Below are positions 10,272 through 21,784 of a DNA stretch of 64,000 nt, one piece after another (position 1 is the first letter of the stretch; each line of letters starts with the position of its first letter). Made by a program: the position numbers and the translations under genes. Under the pieces are notes generated by a model. The model worked only from the letters and a program-made list of their open reading frames with translations. It was not told where the DNA came from and ran no database searches. Source of the stretch: Paragorgia papillata. Lineage: Eukaryota; Cnidaria; Anthozoa; Scleralcyonacea; Coralliidae. The DNA is taken from NCBI GenBank assembly GCA_035771165.1, contig JAWNZC010000337.1, positions 1,538,501-1,602,500 on the forward strand. The letters run 5' to 3'.

Positions 10272-10668
10272 AATAAATTTTCAATTTATATATGGCGTTC
10301 TAATTAATAAACATACTTACTAAGTAATCCAAGTAAGTGAACAATTTTTTATATAACAACATAAATTCTGGATTCAATATTGTGTCTAATTAACTTGGAA
10401 GTTACTGACGTCACAAGCTGGGTAAGTAAAGATTTTGCTTTGCCAAGCATGTGACCTCAGATGCATATAGGAAAATTGTCAAAGATGGCGGATGGCAAGA
10501 TTGCTTGTTTTTGTCGAAATTATCGATGTTGTTGTTGTTGTTGACAAAAATAGTTTATTTTACGTTTTGGATTACATTAGTGAAAATGTTTATTAATCAG
10601 ATTGTTATAAATTAAACATTTTGATTTTGTTGCTATTATATTTCCCCCTCGAAATTCTGTCACATTTG

Positions 10669-12244
10669 CAGAGTTGCAAAAAGACAAAAAATGTCCCCAA
10701 ACCTGATTTGTGGGAGTACAAAATGTCCCCAATTATATCGTATGTTCGACACAAAACAATTATCAATAAAACGAGAATCATATCAGAATTTTCATTGGTA
10801 TTATCTGGCAGTTGCCAATTTTGTAATTTACATTGACTGCTTTTTCTCATGCTGGACTATTATCTGCTAAATGCTAATAAGCAGTCCTTGATGTAAAAAA
10901 ATGTAAAATATCAGGTGATAATGTGATATCACAGTCGGTACTCGGTAGTTGAGTCATTATCAAAGGCAAGCTGGGCTCCTACGCCCTCAGTCTCTTGATC
11001 ACAGGAGAGTCGAGCTTGTTCTGCAGGGTGATGAAGTGCCACCTCCCCCTCCCGAAGTGCCTATCCAATGCCTCCCTCCCCAGCCTGTAAGCCCTGGCTG
11101 TGGGGGGCCATTCCAGTGGATCAGGGCTTCCTTCCCAACATCTGATATGTCCATCCTCCCCCTCCTCTTGTTCCCGTGCAGCTCCACGTAGTTGCCCATG
11201 CTCTCCACCACCCCCTCGGCGCGGGTCTTCACAAGGCACCTGAGGAAGAGGTGGAGGAAGTCTTGGAGGCCGGAGTATAGAGAGGGTTCCTTGAAGAAGA
11301 GATGAAGGAACTTCATAACATTCGGCACTCTCGGCTCCCTGATCTGACCTTTCTTTGGACACACTTTCACTTTGCCTCTGTCTCGGCAATTCTTCACAAG
11401 TTTTTGACAATCAGGAATACAGGTGTGAGTCATGAAGATAAGGTGCTGGAACCTTTTCACGATCTCTTGATTCTCTTCATTGAGTTCATTCTCACCACCA
11501 GCTTTGGCCACTTCCTTGAACCTTTTCTTGAAGGTATCATACTGCTTCACAATCTTCTCCACATCCTCCCCATATTTTGCTTTCTTCATCACCTTCCTCA
11601 GACACTTCTCCCTCTCCACCTTCACCTCGGTAGTCTCCTCCTTCTCCAGGATGTCTTCTAAGTTTATTGATCACTGCTGGTGTAGGACTCGCTCTCAACC
11701 TCTCCTCCAGATGCTTCCTTAGATACTTCACCAAGCTTGTCAGCTTGTTTTCCACTGTAGCAAGGACAGACTCACAGCTGGAGATGTCGTCAGCCGTCCT
11801 ACCCATCCTTGTTCACTGGAACAGAGCTGTCTGAATAGAGACGTACTTCCCATCTAGGATGTCATCAATCTTCTCCCCCAACTTTGGCTACAGAGACTGG
11901 TCAATCTCCTCCAGCTCCTCTGTCTCGTTCTCAGTCAACTTTAGCTTCTCCATCTTCTTCAACTCCTCCAGCAGCTCCATCTGCCTCTTGGATATGTCCC
12001 GGGGGAACTGCTGGACAGTCTGGAGAAGACTGCTGGTGCCACCGAGGAGCCTGTAGATGTCGAGGATGCCGAGGTTGAGCAAGAAGAACTGTTTGTTGCA
12101 GATCCTCTTGAGAAGACTGGCTGCCTTGTCTGTACAACAAATCCACAATAAGCCTTTTGACTTGTTTGGACCAAAAATGTCCCCAATTCCTAAAAAAAAT
12201 ATCCCCAAACCTAGTTTGCAGGTTTGAGGTTTTTTGCAACTCTG
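10669..12244. mobile_element. hAT-like TIR element (1.58 kb) carrying a broken coding remnant
   Basis: The left end CAGAGTTGCAAAAA is mirrored by TTTTTGCAACTCTG at the right. Inside each end lie inverted AATGTCCCCAA words. The flanks CACATTTG (10661-10668) and CACATAAT (12245-12252) would be a worn 8-bp duplication, as hAT elements make; only 5 of 8 bases match, so the class is tentative. The interior carries minus-strand coding fragments, described separately. Confidence 0.6.
10979..12190 (-). pseudogene. Broken coding remnant inside the hAT-like element
   Basis: Successive minus-strand reading segments in different frames (about 12190-11888, 11806-11640, 11625-11080, 11080-10979) read like one protein broken by frameshifts. 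Visible pieces are a Lys/Glu-rich helical part (RQMELLEELKKMEKLKL), a basic region with scattered Cys, VVESMGNYVELHGNKRRGRM, then KEALIHWNGPP, and a C-terminal ALDRHFGRGRWHF. The last segments resemble, from memory, an uncharacterised protein family common in fish and invertebrate genomes and often linked to transposons; I cannot name it with confidence. GC content is clearly higher than the flanks, which fits imported DNA. Confidence 0.5.
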
Positions 12245-12995
12245 CACATAATACGATGAGAAAATTAGGTACGTTTTAACGTTTCATTTGACTTTTATGC
12301 GTCCCTAGGCCTGGATTAAGCTCGTGGGATGCCCAGGGCAAACATTTTGTGGGAGGCCCCTATACTTCAGTTAGATTTATTGGGACCGAATAATGCCGGA
12401 TACATATTAAAGGCACAGTGTCACCATGACGCAAACTTGAAAACTTCGTGGACAAATTCAAGTTCACATGATTAAAATTATGGTGAATATCACACATGTC
12501 AAAACTTGGACTAAATAGTCCGTAAGAAAATACACTAATGACTTACTATTTTAACGTTTTATGAATATTATTCCTTTTCTTTGCACACAAATATAATTTT
12601 TGTCTCGCACGAAACTATTAATTAAGGCGTAATTTAATACCGGACGCTGTGCCTTTTTCCCAGTTAAACAGAATATTTAAACTAAAAAAACAAACTAATA
12701 AGCTAAACGTGGGTCATGCTGAAATAGCAAAATGTTCTGTGAGAAATATACATGTTCAGAGCTACAGCGTACTTGCCTACAGCATGTTGCGATCATCTGC
12801 GTATACGAAACACTGACAAGTTTCTTGCAAAATACTCGCCAACAATTACACGAACTGTGACAGCATTTCTCAAAATAAGAGTAACTTTTGTGAGAGGCCC
12901 CCAAATGTGAAAGGTCCGGGCGCATGCTTCGGTTGCCCGTGCGTCAATCTCCCTCTGAGCGTTCCTCTTGAAGCAAAGAATCCCTAGGTAACTAT

Positions 12996-13152
12996 CAGCC
13001 TAGTCCCATTGTTCTAAAGCACGCGTGTATTTGATGAGACTGGTACCTAGGTTTGACGTCACCGCTCAAGGTGCTCAGCGCTCGGGCATAGGGCGTCCAT
13101 GCTAGCGTGCAAATATTAAAACAGCGAAGATAGAGAGCCTGGGACTAGGCTG
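12996..13152. mobile_element. 157-bp TIR element, CAGCCTAGTCCCA ends
   Basis: CAGCCTAGTCCCA at the left is matched by TGGGACTAGGCTG at the right. The flanks GGTAACTAT and GGTAACCAC agree at 7 of 9 positions, suggesting an aged 8-9-bp target duplication. Confidence 0.65.
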
Positions 13153-13255
13153 GGTAACCACGATATTACTAGCTTAGTACATGGGCCGACATATAATAGC
13201 ATTTACCTAAACATTGTATAACAAATCATTGAAATATTTTCATTAATCTGTTTAG

Positions 13256-13288
13256 TTAAAGTTAATGGGACTGCCGAACCACCTTCAG
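13256..13288 (+). CDS. Small linker exon, VKVNGTAEPPS
   Basis: 33 nt behind a TTAATCTGTTTAG acceptor, ending TCAG|GTACAT, phase 1-1. It starts TT-AAA-GTT much as the 9246 exon starts TT-ACA-GTT. It holds one N-G-T sequon. Very short, so moderate confidence only. Confidence 0.45.
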
Positions 13289-13450
13289 GTACATTTAATT
13301 TTTGTTTGAAAAGGTTATGGCATCCCACGTGTTCAATTGATCAGTTTGTAAATTTGCAGGATTTATAATCTTTCTTCATCGTAAAATTGTCGAATTTTTT
13401 ACTTGCTCTGAAGTGTTAATGCTTTATGCTTATTGGTTTTGATATAATAT

Positions 13451-13892
13451 TTCTCAAACTAATTAATCATTCATGAGGAAAACACAAATATCGGAGGAAG
13501 AAATTACATACATTAAGCGAAATTTTACCTCGATTTTCTCTTAAAATACTGATTTGTTCCAGATGCTATATCATACACTCGAAAGAGTGTTTCATGTAGT
13601 ATATCGTACACGAGAAGCCGTTTATTATCTGATTTGAAAACACCGAGAAGTGTGTTGAAAAACGAGGCGATAGCCGAGTTTTTTAACTCACTTCGAGGCG
13701 TTTTTAAATCAGATAATAAACGGCTTTCGAGTGTATGGTATAGTTTCTCGAACAAATCAGTATTTAAAGAGAAATTTGAGGTAAAACTTGTCTTAATTTA
13801 TGGGCGTTTATTACCACATTTCACAACAATAACTGATTACGGTAACTGATTGCCATTATGTTTTCCTCATGAATTATTAATGAGTTTGAGAA
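13451..13892. mobile_element. Foldback (palindromic) element, 442 bp
   Basis: Nested inverted arms pair the whole element: outer TTCTCAAACTAATTAAT with ATTAATGAGTTTGAGAA, next ATGAGGAAAAC with GTTTTCCTCAT, then AATACTGATTTGTTC with GAACAAATCAGTATT, and an inner AAACGGCTT pair around TCAGATAATAAACG. It would fold as one long hairpin. No coding capacity. Confidence 0.75.
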
Positions 13893-14109
13893 CACTATGA
13901 CGTTTGTTGAAAACCGAGGCGAACCAGACGACGTATTTAAGCCGCAGCTTACTGTATATTAACCGCGACGTATTTTTTTGCCTTATTATTTTAACTATTT
14001 TTTTCCGACTTATTTTTTCCCGACTGATTTATCTTTATTTTTTACACCTTTCATCCATGTTCTCTTATATTTGCATTTTAATTTCACTAAAAGTTCATTG
14101 ACTAATTAA

Positions 14110-14250
14110 AGTGCACATGAAACGCAAATTAAGTTTGTCTTATTTGAAAGAACATTTATAAAATGACAAAGTAACATCTTTTTCAGATTTTTGTTTCCTT
14201 GCTTCGTTGTTGAGATATTTTAGTTTGTTTGATATGCAAATTTAACAACT
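14110..14250. mobile_element. Half-copy of the TTAA-flanked element
   Basis: Starts AGTGCACATGAAACGCAAATT after TTAA at 14106-14109 and shares AAAATGACAAAGTAACATC and TTTGTTTGATATGCAAAT with the left arm of 7772-8264. The other half is missing. Confidence 0.6.
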
Positions 14251-14657
14251 TGACCAACCTTTTTTGAAATTAGGAGGGCGAGAAACAGGTAGGCAACTTG
14301 TCTGCAAGTGCGCGAAATCAAGAATGCGTGGATTTCGGATGGGTTCGTGAAACGCTCGGGTCACTTTCCCGTCCGCGAAAATTGGAAAGGAAATCAACAA
14401 AATATGTTATATTCAATGTCGAATTAAACTACCTGGCGCATTTTTTACCGAATGAATTAATGAATAATGAAGAGGGCATGTTTTTTTGTAATTCAGGGCA
14501 AAATTACTTCCACTTGATTGGTTCCTTGATCAGCAGTTCTTGCATGTGATTGGTCGCTTAATTGGTTACTTCGCAACAGTGAACCTCAGACGACGGAACA
14601 TTTTTCAACAAATCTGCAAGGATTTTCGATCTGAAAAAGCTTTTTTGTTTACTCTGA

Positions 14658-15149
14658 ACTAATTTAATCAATCAATCATTCAATAATCAATCAAATTTTA
14701 TTTAAACACGTAACGCCCAAGAGCTAAGAAGAAGCTCGTTCAAAATACGTACGTGTAAATAAACTTTAAAATACATACTAATACTATACTAATTAACTAT
14801 TACATTCTTTAAAATTTAAACCTATAAATCTAGAATTATCATAAAATATCTTAAAAATACAATAAGTATATAGAAATACAATTAGTACTAAGAATTATTA
14901 AAAATAAAAGTTTAAAATAAAAGTTTAAAATTGATGGCTTAGTAGAGCATTCTTAAACTCTACTATTTCTTGAATATCCCTAATGTGGACTGGCAAGTTG
15001 TTCCATAATTTACACGTTATGTACGAGTAGCTGTTTTTCATCCAGTTAAGATTAAAAAGAGGTTGTTGTAGTTTAGTTCCTATTCCTCTCAAGTTATAAT
15101 TTGATTCTCTATATGCAAAAAAATTGTAAACTATTAGTGAAAATGACAT
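14658..15149 (-). mobile_element. LINE 3' end, 5'-truncated
   Basis: The minus-strand segment 15149-14925 encodes a LINE C-terminal tail with NSYSYITCKLWNNLPVHIR and ...EFKNAL, the motif that closes CR1/L2-type ORF2 proteins. An AT-rich UTR follows, ending near 14660 in an AATC-type tail. No reverse transcriptase core remains. Confidence 0.7.
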
Positions 15150-15229
15150 TACCAGAAATTGATGACAAAATGGCTGCCGCTTAAGGGCTAATTACATATA
15201 GTCCTTATAAAATGGCATCCAATTTTGAA

Positions 15230-17340
15230 CAGTAGATATATATCGAGTAAAATGAAAATTCTACTAATTGAGTATCTCGCCTACTATTTGCCGACCACGC
15301 TATTTAAGCAACAGCGATTTTTAAATTATTCACTTCCTTATTTCTTTAAATCATGTATACCTATAAGGACATATTACTCTAATTTAATTGATGAGTGCGC
15401 GGGTAATTCGAAGAAATTGTTCCGAATTGTAAATTCCCTGAGCAAAGAACGTCAAGTCAGTGAGTTACCTCAGCATAAAGATCCTTCTATCTTAGCGAAT
15501 GAGTTTGGTGATTTCTTTTACAAGAAAATCGAATTCGTCAAAGCGGAGATTGACAATATCTCTGTCAATGTCAATCTACCTGATTTCAATCGGCCTCGAG
15601 TGAAATTGAAGAACTTTTCCTCGGTCTCGGAGGATGAAATTCGGTAGATCATTTGTGAATCTTCTAATGCTTCTTGCCAACTGGATCCCACCCTACGTGG
15701 CTTGTTAAACTCTGCTGCGATGAACTGGCCCCAGTTATTACTAAATTGGTGAATCTCTCTCTCCGTGAAGGAATTGTTCCTGATCATTGGAAAATAGCGC
15801 TAGTCCTACCTCTTTTAAAGAAGCTGGGTCTTGACCTGATATTTAAGAATTTTAGACCCGTTAGTAATTTGCCGTTTGTAGCCAAGTCTGTTGAAAAGGC
15901 AGTGATCTCTCAGTTGTTTACGCACTGTGCTGCCAATGCTCCTCTTTCTGAGAACCAGTCAGCGTATCGGGAACATCATTCCACGGAAACAGCTATACTA
16001 AAAGTCCAAAATGACATTCTTCTCAGTATGGATCGGCAGGAGGTTACGCTTCTTGTCCTGATCGACCTCAGTGCCGCCTTTGACACTATCGACCATGGAA
16101 TCCTTCTGGAGACTCTTGAGAAGGACTTTGGTGTCATTGGCGATGCACAGAAGTGGCTGTTATCTTATTTATCTGAGAGAAAGCAGAGGATATTAGTTAA
16201 GAACCACAAATCGGATGCATTCAACCTTGAGTCAGAAGTTCCACAGGGAAGCTGTCTGGGACCTGTCTTATTCTCACTCTACGCGGCTGGATTATTTAAG
16301 ATTATTGACAAACACCTTCCCAACGCACACAGTTACGCTGACGACACCCAAATCTATCTGTCTTTTCGACCAAATCCACCTATGTCTCAGGATGCTACGC
16401 TAGAGAGTATTGAGAACTGTGTTGCTGATGTTCGTGCCTGGATGCTTTCTAACCGCCTTTTGATTAACGACACTAAGACTGAGTTTGTGATCATTGGTTC
16501 CCGGCAGCAAATGTCAAAGATTCATATTGACAAGATTACAGTTGGAGAGTCTACGATCGAACCTACGAAGATGGTGCGCAATCTTGGAGCATGGTTTGAT
16601 TCCCACATGTCAATGAATTCACACATTGGGAAAGTGTGTAGTAAAGCATTCCGCTGGCTTTATAATATCCGGCAGATCAGGAAATTCCTTTCGGAAGAAA
16701 CAACGAAAATCTTGGTGCATGCATTCGTCACCTCACAACTCGACTACTGTAACTCATTACTCTATGGGCTCCCACAATATCAATATGATCGTCTACAAAG
16801 GGTTCATAATGCTGCGGCACGTGTGGTCTGCTTGGTCCCTAAATTCGACCATATCACTCCTGTTCTGAGTAGATTACACTGGCTTCCTGTTCGGTATCGT
16901 GTGACGTTTAAGATATTGCTGCTGGTTTACAAGCCCCTGCATGCGAAAGCACCACCCTACATCTCTGACCTTTTGATGGCCAAGCCTGTTGGTCGGTACA
17001 GCCTGCGTTCCGATGGCCAAGATATGCTAGTGGTCCCCAAGGCAATGCGGAAAACGTTTGTGGATAGAGCCTTTGCCAAGGCAGGCCCCTTCTTGTGGAA
17101 TGAGCTTCCTGTTGACATTCGCATGGCGTCATCAATAGAAACTTTTAAAAGCCAACTTAAGACGTTCCTTTTTAGGAAAGCATTTCATGTTTAAACGTTT
17201 TTAATTTTTTTAATCACACTATTGACCTGTATATAGATATTTTATTTTTATATTATTTTTACATATTGATTTATAGTACCAGCGCTTTAGAATATCTATA
17301 GTTTTAGCGCTTTATAAATGTATAAAATGTTAAATGTTAT
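15230..17340 (+). mobile_element. CR1/L2-like LINE, partial, with disabled ORF2
   Basis: A plus-strand non-LTR retrotransposon missing its 5' half: no endonuclease domain is visible. The reverse transcriptase spans about 15480-16900, and the 3' UTR ends near 17340 in AAATGTT-type repeats. It lies in an intron in the same orientation as the host gene. A stop codon at about 15645-15647 and a frame change at about 15690 split the ORF. Confidence 0.85.
15383..17194 (+). pseudogene. LINE ORF2 reverse transcriptase, broken
   Basis: The N-terminal linker part (about 15383-15644, ending SSVSEDEIR) stops at a TAG. The rest resumes in another frame at about 15690 and runs open to a TAA at 17192-17194. 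In the long part, reverse transcriptase blocks are visible in order: NFRPVSNLPFVAKSVEK, SENQSAYREHHSTETA, LIDLSAAFDTIDH (catalytic Asp), VPQGSCLGPVLFSLY, and SYADDTQIY (catalytic YADD), then the thumb region and a C-terminal tail with FLWNELPVDIR. These are standard for CR1/L2-like non-LTR elements. Because of the stop, the frame change and the missing 5' part, it should not be active. Confidence 0.88.
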
Positions 17341-17341
17341 G

Positions 17342-17638
17342 TATACCTACGATCTGCCAAATGGCTATATCTCTCGAGCTATCGTGGTGAGTTGAAAATA
17401 CCCATTGTCTTGTTGTCATTACGAGTCGGGTTAGTTGTTGAATTGGAGGTATACAACTTCAGCCAATTCGGTCAATATGTAATCTATTACATGCAAGATA
17501 AATGTTCCTCTATCAACTCTTGAACATTTGACCAAAGACGATTTTGAAGTATCAAACAAAATCCTACCGCAATCCAGTGGTGCATGACCGACTTATTTGT
17601 TTACTATTTTCAACACTATTTGGCAGATCGTAGATATA
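17342..17638. mobile_element. TIR element with TACCTACGATCTGCCAAAT ends
   Basis: TACCTACGATCTGCCAAAT near 17345 is mirrored by ATTTGGCAGATCGTAG near 17618-17634. It abuts the LINE 3' end and has no coding capacity. Confidence 0.6.
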
Positions 17639-18479
17639 CCTGATGAAAATAAATAGGTGACTGAATGATTGCCGGATAATGGTTGTTATTTAGATCAGGA
17701 GGGCGGCAAATAGTTGGCAAGCTTCTTAATAAGCAGAATTGTCACTTTAATGTATTCGCCTTATATATTTACTGTTCAAGATGGGACGCCATCGATCTTC
17801 TAAGGAATATATGTAAATTGGCTTTCAAGCCGTGGCCATTTTGTCATTAATTTCTGGTAATGATACACTAGAAAATTTACGAACTTTTTCCTGTGTTTAC
17901 AAAAAGAAAGCTACAGATAACTTTGCCGAAGATAATTTTGATTCAGCAAAACAGATGAATAAACATAAACTGCCTTAAAGCTATTTTAAAAGTAATGGGA
18001 ACGGCTAGATTTTTTGCTATCCTTAGTCAAAAAGCGGAAGGTTAATTGCTGTTTTCGTTAAAAAATAGGGTAATTCCAGGTAAAATAAAACGTTTAATCG
18101 ATTCTGCGACGTCGAACAGAAAGGACTCGCGGAGCTGAAATCAATTTTCTTTAAGATCATCTTCGTAAGATACTAAAACGCCCGTAATTTTTTGGTCAGC
18201 GCAGACAAATTGCCCACCTGCCCCTGGTGTAATAAATTTGCAATTTGGTTTGGTATGAAAAAATTATCTGAGTAATGGCAGTCATGTGGGAGAAGTTTAT
18301 TGTAATGGCGGTCCCATTTGTCGCGTTGGCGGTCCTGCTGAAGCTATTTGATCATTATGCACTGACACAAAACCATGCAGAAATATGTTTCACGAGGAAT
18401 ATTTAAGAAAAGCAATCAACCAGGGTCTTTTTTCCCCCCAGCCCTACCAATTTCAAGAAGGCCCTGGGAACGAGGTTGC

Positions 18480-18825
18480 AACTTGACGTCACAAATGCGT
18501 AATGACATATTGGAGACGGTTATATATCTTTGCTATTATCAAACGAATCACATGAAAATTTAAAATGTTTGCCGTTCTGGGAAAAGCATATGCACATGTT
18601 TCCTTTGAAGTGATTTTGTTTAATAATAAGCATAATTGCTGGTTTGCAATCGATCCCTTGAGATTTGGAAGACAAAGAAACGGCGGCCATGTTGGAGGAA
18701 AACATACTCCAAATACAATAGCTATAATGAGATTCTTGTGTAAAAGTTCCTTCAACATGAGTCAAATGCTAACCAAGAATAGCAAGGATATATAATTTTT
18801 TCCACTAAGGCATTGACGTCAAGTT
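18480..18825. repeat. Imperfect inverted repeat
   Basis: AACTTGACGTCA on the left and TGACGTCAAGTT on the right bound the segment. Inner arms with ATATATCTTTGCTATT and AATAGCAAGGATATAT also pair. Probably an old MITE. Confidence 0.55.
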
Positions 18826-18908
18826 GTTAAATTTGCATATTAAACAACTTAGCAAGGAAGCAAAATTTAAGATTGTTTATTTAGTTAAAATTATCTTTTG
18901 TGTTGCAG

Positions 18909-19073
18909 TTACACCTGTACATACTTCGGAGGCTCCCAGAAGCACCAAGCCTTCTATCGATGTACAAACAACTGAAGAAGTTACTTCCGCTCCTTCCAGT
19001 CTGCGTATAAAATCTACCGAAGCAACGACGACATTCCCAACTGATATGAAAACAACCGAATCTCCAACTGTTG
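18909..19073 (+). CDS. Thr/Ser/Pro-rich exon of the mucin-like gene
   Basis: 165 nt after a good TTTGTGTTGCAG acceptor, ending TGTTG|GTTAGT, phase 1-1, open. It encodes 55 residues rich in Thr, Ser, Pro and Glu (VTPVHTSEAPRSTKPSI, TTEEVTSAPSS, STEATTTFP, TTESPTV). The STEA/TTE words foreshadow the TEGPS repeat of the large exons, and the GTTAGT donor is the one used by the PTS and S exons. Non-repetitive mucin-type linker; possible O-glycosylation is inferred from composition. Confidence 0.75.
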
Positions 19074-20187
19074 GTTAGTCTCATGTGTCACTGTTGTTTG
19101 TTTTATTTTATATATTACCTGTATTGCAGTTTTACAAGACAGAAAATTTAATAGATAATTTAATGACTTTACGTTATTTTACGTAATAAGTCTCGTAACC
19201 GGGAAGGAGTTATTTGGATTTATTCGCATTTTAATGACCGCGCTAGTTTCATAAATGTTGAATAGTTAAAGCTCTCGGCAGCGTATACTACGTGACTAGC
19301 AAATATTTCGTGTTTTCTGCAGGCGCAGATGTGTAATTAGGGACTTTAAGATGCTAGGACGACGACGGCGGTTAAAACGCAAGATAAGTTTTACAATTTA
19401 AAGAAGTCACGGTTAGCTGACTATTGTATTTGGTATTTGAAGTTAGTTTGGTGACTTCCAAAACGCCCCAGTATTGCTAAAATGATTGTGGCGTCCGTAT
19501 TGAAGCCAATCTCAAGCAACAGTTCTCATCTTTTGGCCGTTGACGTCGTCCCGAAAACGTGAAAATGCTCTAAGTGGCGTTGTATAAAATACAGAACGAG
19601 GACGGTGTTGAGATTACTCTTGGGACTAAAAATTATTCATTTTCTTTGTTTTGCAAAAATAATTATTTTGTTTAGAGGACGTCGTCGTTGAGGTTGACGT
19701 CGTAGATCTTAAAGTCCCTCACGGTGAATACGCTGGAGTTGCATCTCAAAATTTTGATGATGCATCTCAAAATTTTGAGGATGACCATACTGTCTGTGAG
19801 ATGAATATTAAATATCGGATGTATAGATTTCCCGCAAGATGTGTGTAACTGTAGTTTTATTGTTGTCGTTGTTTTAATTTACGTTATAATAATGTTTACT
19901 CCCTATGGTTTGGTCGGCACCATGTTGAAATACATGTACTTTGATTTAATTCACGAATTTTTTCAAAATCTTGAACATCGACGCCGATAACCATTGACGA
20001 ATAAGCGCGCAGTTACTATAAATGTTATTTTATATCACAGTATAGTACAACAGCTTCTAGCGAGACCAGATGAGATATTCGTTTTATTTGTTTAGTTTTG
20101 ATAGAGCTATACCATCATTAAATAATTAAATTTTTCCTTTTTACACTATGCATTCTGACCCATTGATTTTGTCTTATACTTTGTTAG
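19074..20187. other. Intron with one TIR element
   Basis: Apart from the element at 19339-19719 there is only a short duplicated phrase, 'gcatctcaaaattttga' (about 19741 and 19761). No exon signals seen. Confidence 0.45.
19339..19719. mobile_element. 381-bp TIR element, AGGGACTTTAAGAT ends
   Basis: AGGGACTTTAAGAT at the left is matched by ATCTTAAAGTCCCT at the right, with GACGACG/CGTCGTC words next to both ends. The target duplication is not clear. Confidence 0.7.
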
Positions 20188-20460
20188 GCGTCGTATACTA
20201 TATCAATGTGATAATACAGAATCATTACGGATACCCAGTTTCCATTTCAACGACATTTAAAGATCTGCGTTTGAAGCAGTTTGTTATCCCGGCAAATGAG
20301 AACTTTACTATCAATGCCGAAATTAAGAGTTTGGAACCGGTTGAAATTACTGCGTCGGATTCATCACACCAGGCAGTCAAATTAAACGACAAATATCTAA
20401 TACAAGTATATGGGACTAAGGGAAGAGAAGATCCACAAATTCTTATTCTTGACGATGAAT
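20188..20460 (+). CDS. 91-codon exon, unrecognised globular (beta-rich) domain
   Basis: 273 nt behind a CTTTGTTAG acceptor and before a strong T|GTAAGT donor, phase 1-1, fully open. Unlike its neighbours it is not Thr/Pro-rich. It reads as alternating hydrophobic strands: VVYYINVIIQNHYGYPVS, then FKDLRLKQFVIPANENFT, then EIKSLEPVEITAS, then VKLNDKYLIQVYG and a final PQILILDDE. One N-glycosylation sequon (NFT) is present and there is no cysteine inside the exon apart from the codon split at the donor. The pattern suggests a small beta-sandwich. I do not recognise the family. It sits directly before the mucin exons, so it may be an adhesion or assembly module; that is conjecture. Confidence 0.72.
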
Positions 20461-21784
20461 GTAAGTTAATTTAACAGTTTAATTTACTGTACTAAATTGG
20501 GATAGCAGGCATTAGCATATACCTCGCAGGTGAATAGTGCTTTTCACGCAATCTGATTGGTTCCTCTAGCTCGGGATATCCTGCACTATTCACCTGCGGG
20601 CAAAACAAAATGGCGGCCAGTTTTGCTTTGTGTTTACCGAAGCACTGGAGATTTTGTTGATAAACAAAGCTGATGTATAGTAGAATAACCAGCAAAGTAA
20701 ACAAAATTAAGTAGAAGAGTGTCCACAGGTATGTTTCTTTACAATTTTCTAGCCATTAATATATTCGAAAGTTGTAAAAACTGTTTTGTCGACAAATATC
20801 CAGTACGCCAAGTGCCCAAGTTGCTAGCGGCCGTGTCTTGTATAAAAATACCGAAAAATATAAGAATGTTAAACTTTCATTTCATTTATGAGGTATATGC
20901 TAAAACAATTATTCACCTCAGTGTCGGTGAGTAGTGTGGATATTCACCTCGCCGAAGCGGCTCGGTGAATATCCAGCACTATTCACCTCCACTTCGGTGA
21001 ATAATTGTTAATTATTGTTTTAATTATTTCGGAAGACATTTGATTGTCTTATTTTCAACTATTGCTTATAAAGATTTAACTCTTTATTGGCCAGGTTTCC
21101 GGGAGCTCTCCCCTTGACGAGTAAAATCGTCTGGCGTTAGCCCGAGTAAAATTAACAAGACGCCTGGGTCAGGCGTTCACTCGGGCTACTGGCAAGTACG
21201 CGGAGCCTGAATCGAAGGCTGAATGTGGTGCATACTTTACACTGGTGAACATACTAGCAAGACAGTTGTAAGCTACATCTGTTCACTGTTAAACTACAAA
21301 TTCAGGCAGTCATTTTCAAAATCTGCCAACAACATGCAAGAACACCTTGATCAAAAGGCAATGCTGTTCAACTTTTTGTCCAATTCCAAAAGCGAAAGGA
21401 GCAAAGATCTTACAACATGCCTCACGGCCTCATTCAGTCACACGGCTAACAACTCACTGGAAGTATGAATAATAGCGGAAGTAAAATGTGCAAAAATGCA
21501 AAATCGTGACATACAAAAAGGGGGAAAAAACCCCGAGCCTAAACCAAGACTCGGCCTACCACAGGTAAATAAAAGTAGCGTGCTGCGTAGGCAGTTTTGC
21601 AACAACAATCGAAATATAGTAACGTAGCAGTTTAACGTTTCGAGCGAAGGTCGTTCCTCAGAGAGTCGGAGAGAAACTACAGTACCACAGGTAGTCCGAA
21701 TAATAGTAGACAAAAGGAACTGTGGCGAGTAAAGGGTTAAACTGTTCAGATTTAAAAAAAAAAGTTTTTTTTAAAATATTATAG
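20461..21784. other. Intron with hairpin repeats and a nested insertion
   Basis: From 20515 to 21010 runs a repeat with several inverted ATTCACC/GGTGAAT words (for example GGTGAATAGTGC near 20530 and GCACTATTCACCTCC near 20978). From 21076 to 21740 a copy of the 125-bp repeat is split by a 540-bp insert starting CAAGACGCCTGGGTCAGG at about 21157. Confidence 0.5.
21076..21740. mobile_element. 125-bp repeat interrupted by a nested element
   Basis: The left part TTTATTGGCCAGG...GAGTAAAATTAA (to about 21156) and the right part GTAGACAAAAGGAACTG...AGTAAAGGGTTAA (from about 21700) together match the solo copies at 1983-2236. The intervening 540 bp begins AAGACGCCTG and GGCGTTCACTCGGGCTACTG, as does the larger insert at 26555. 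The insert is therefore a separate, later family. Confidence 0.65.

Larger units (their letters stand above)
9285..13255. other. Intron containing MITEs and a hAT-like element
   Basis: Contents: TTA-flanked MITE at 9735-9972, repeated 'caccaatatggccg' segments at about 10060-10110, a copy of the 125-bp repeat at 10197-10283, the hAT-like element at 10669-12244, and a small TIR element at 12996-13152. No further exon of the mucin gene was recognised. Confidence 0.5.
13289..18908. other. Intron dominated by LINE and foldback elements
   Basis: Between the linker exons lie a 442-bp foldback element (13451-13892), a TTAA-family half-copy (14110-14250), a minus-strand LINE end (14658-15149), a longer plus-strand LINE (15230-17340), a TIR element (17342-17638) and a hairpin at 18480-18825. 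The stretch 17640-18480 shows no recognisable feature beyond one CCCTGGGAACGAGGTTG half-end. Confidence 0.5.
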
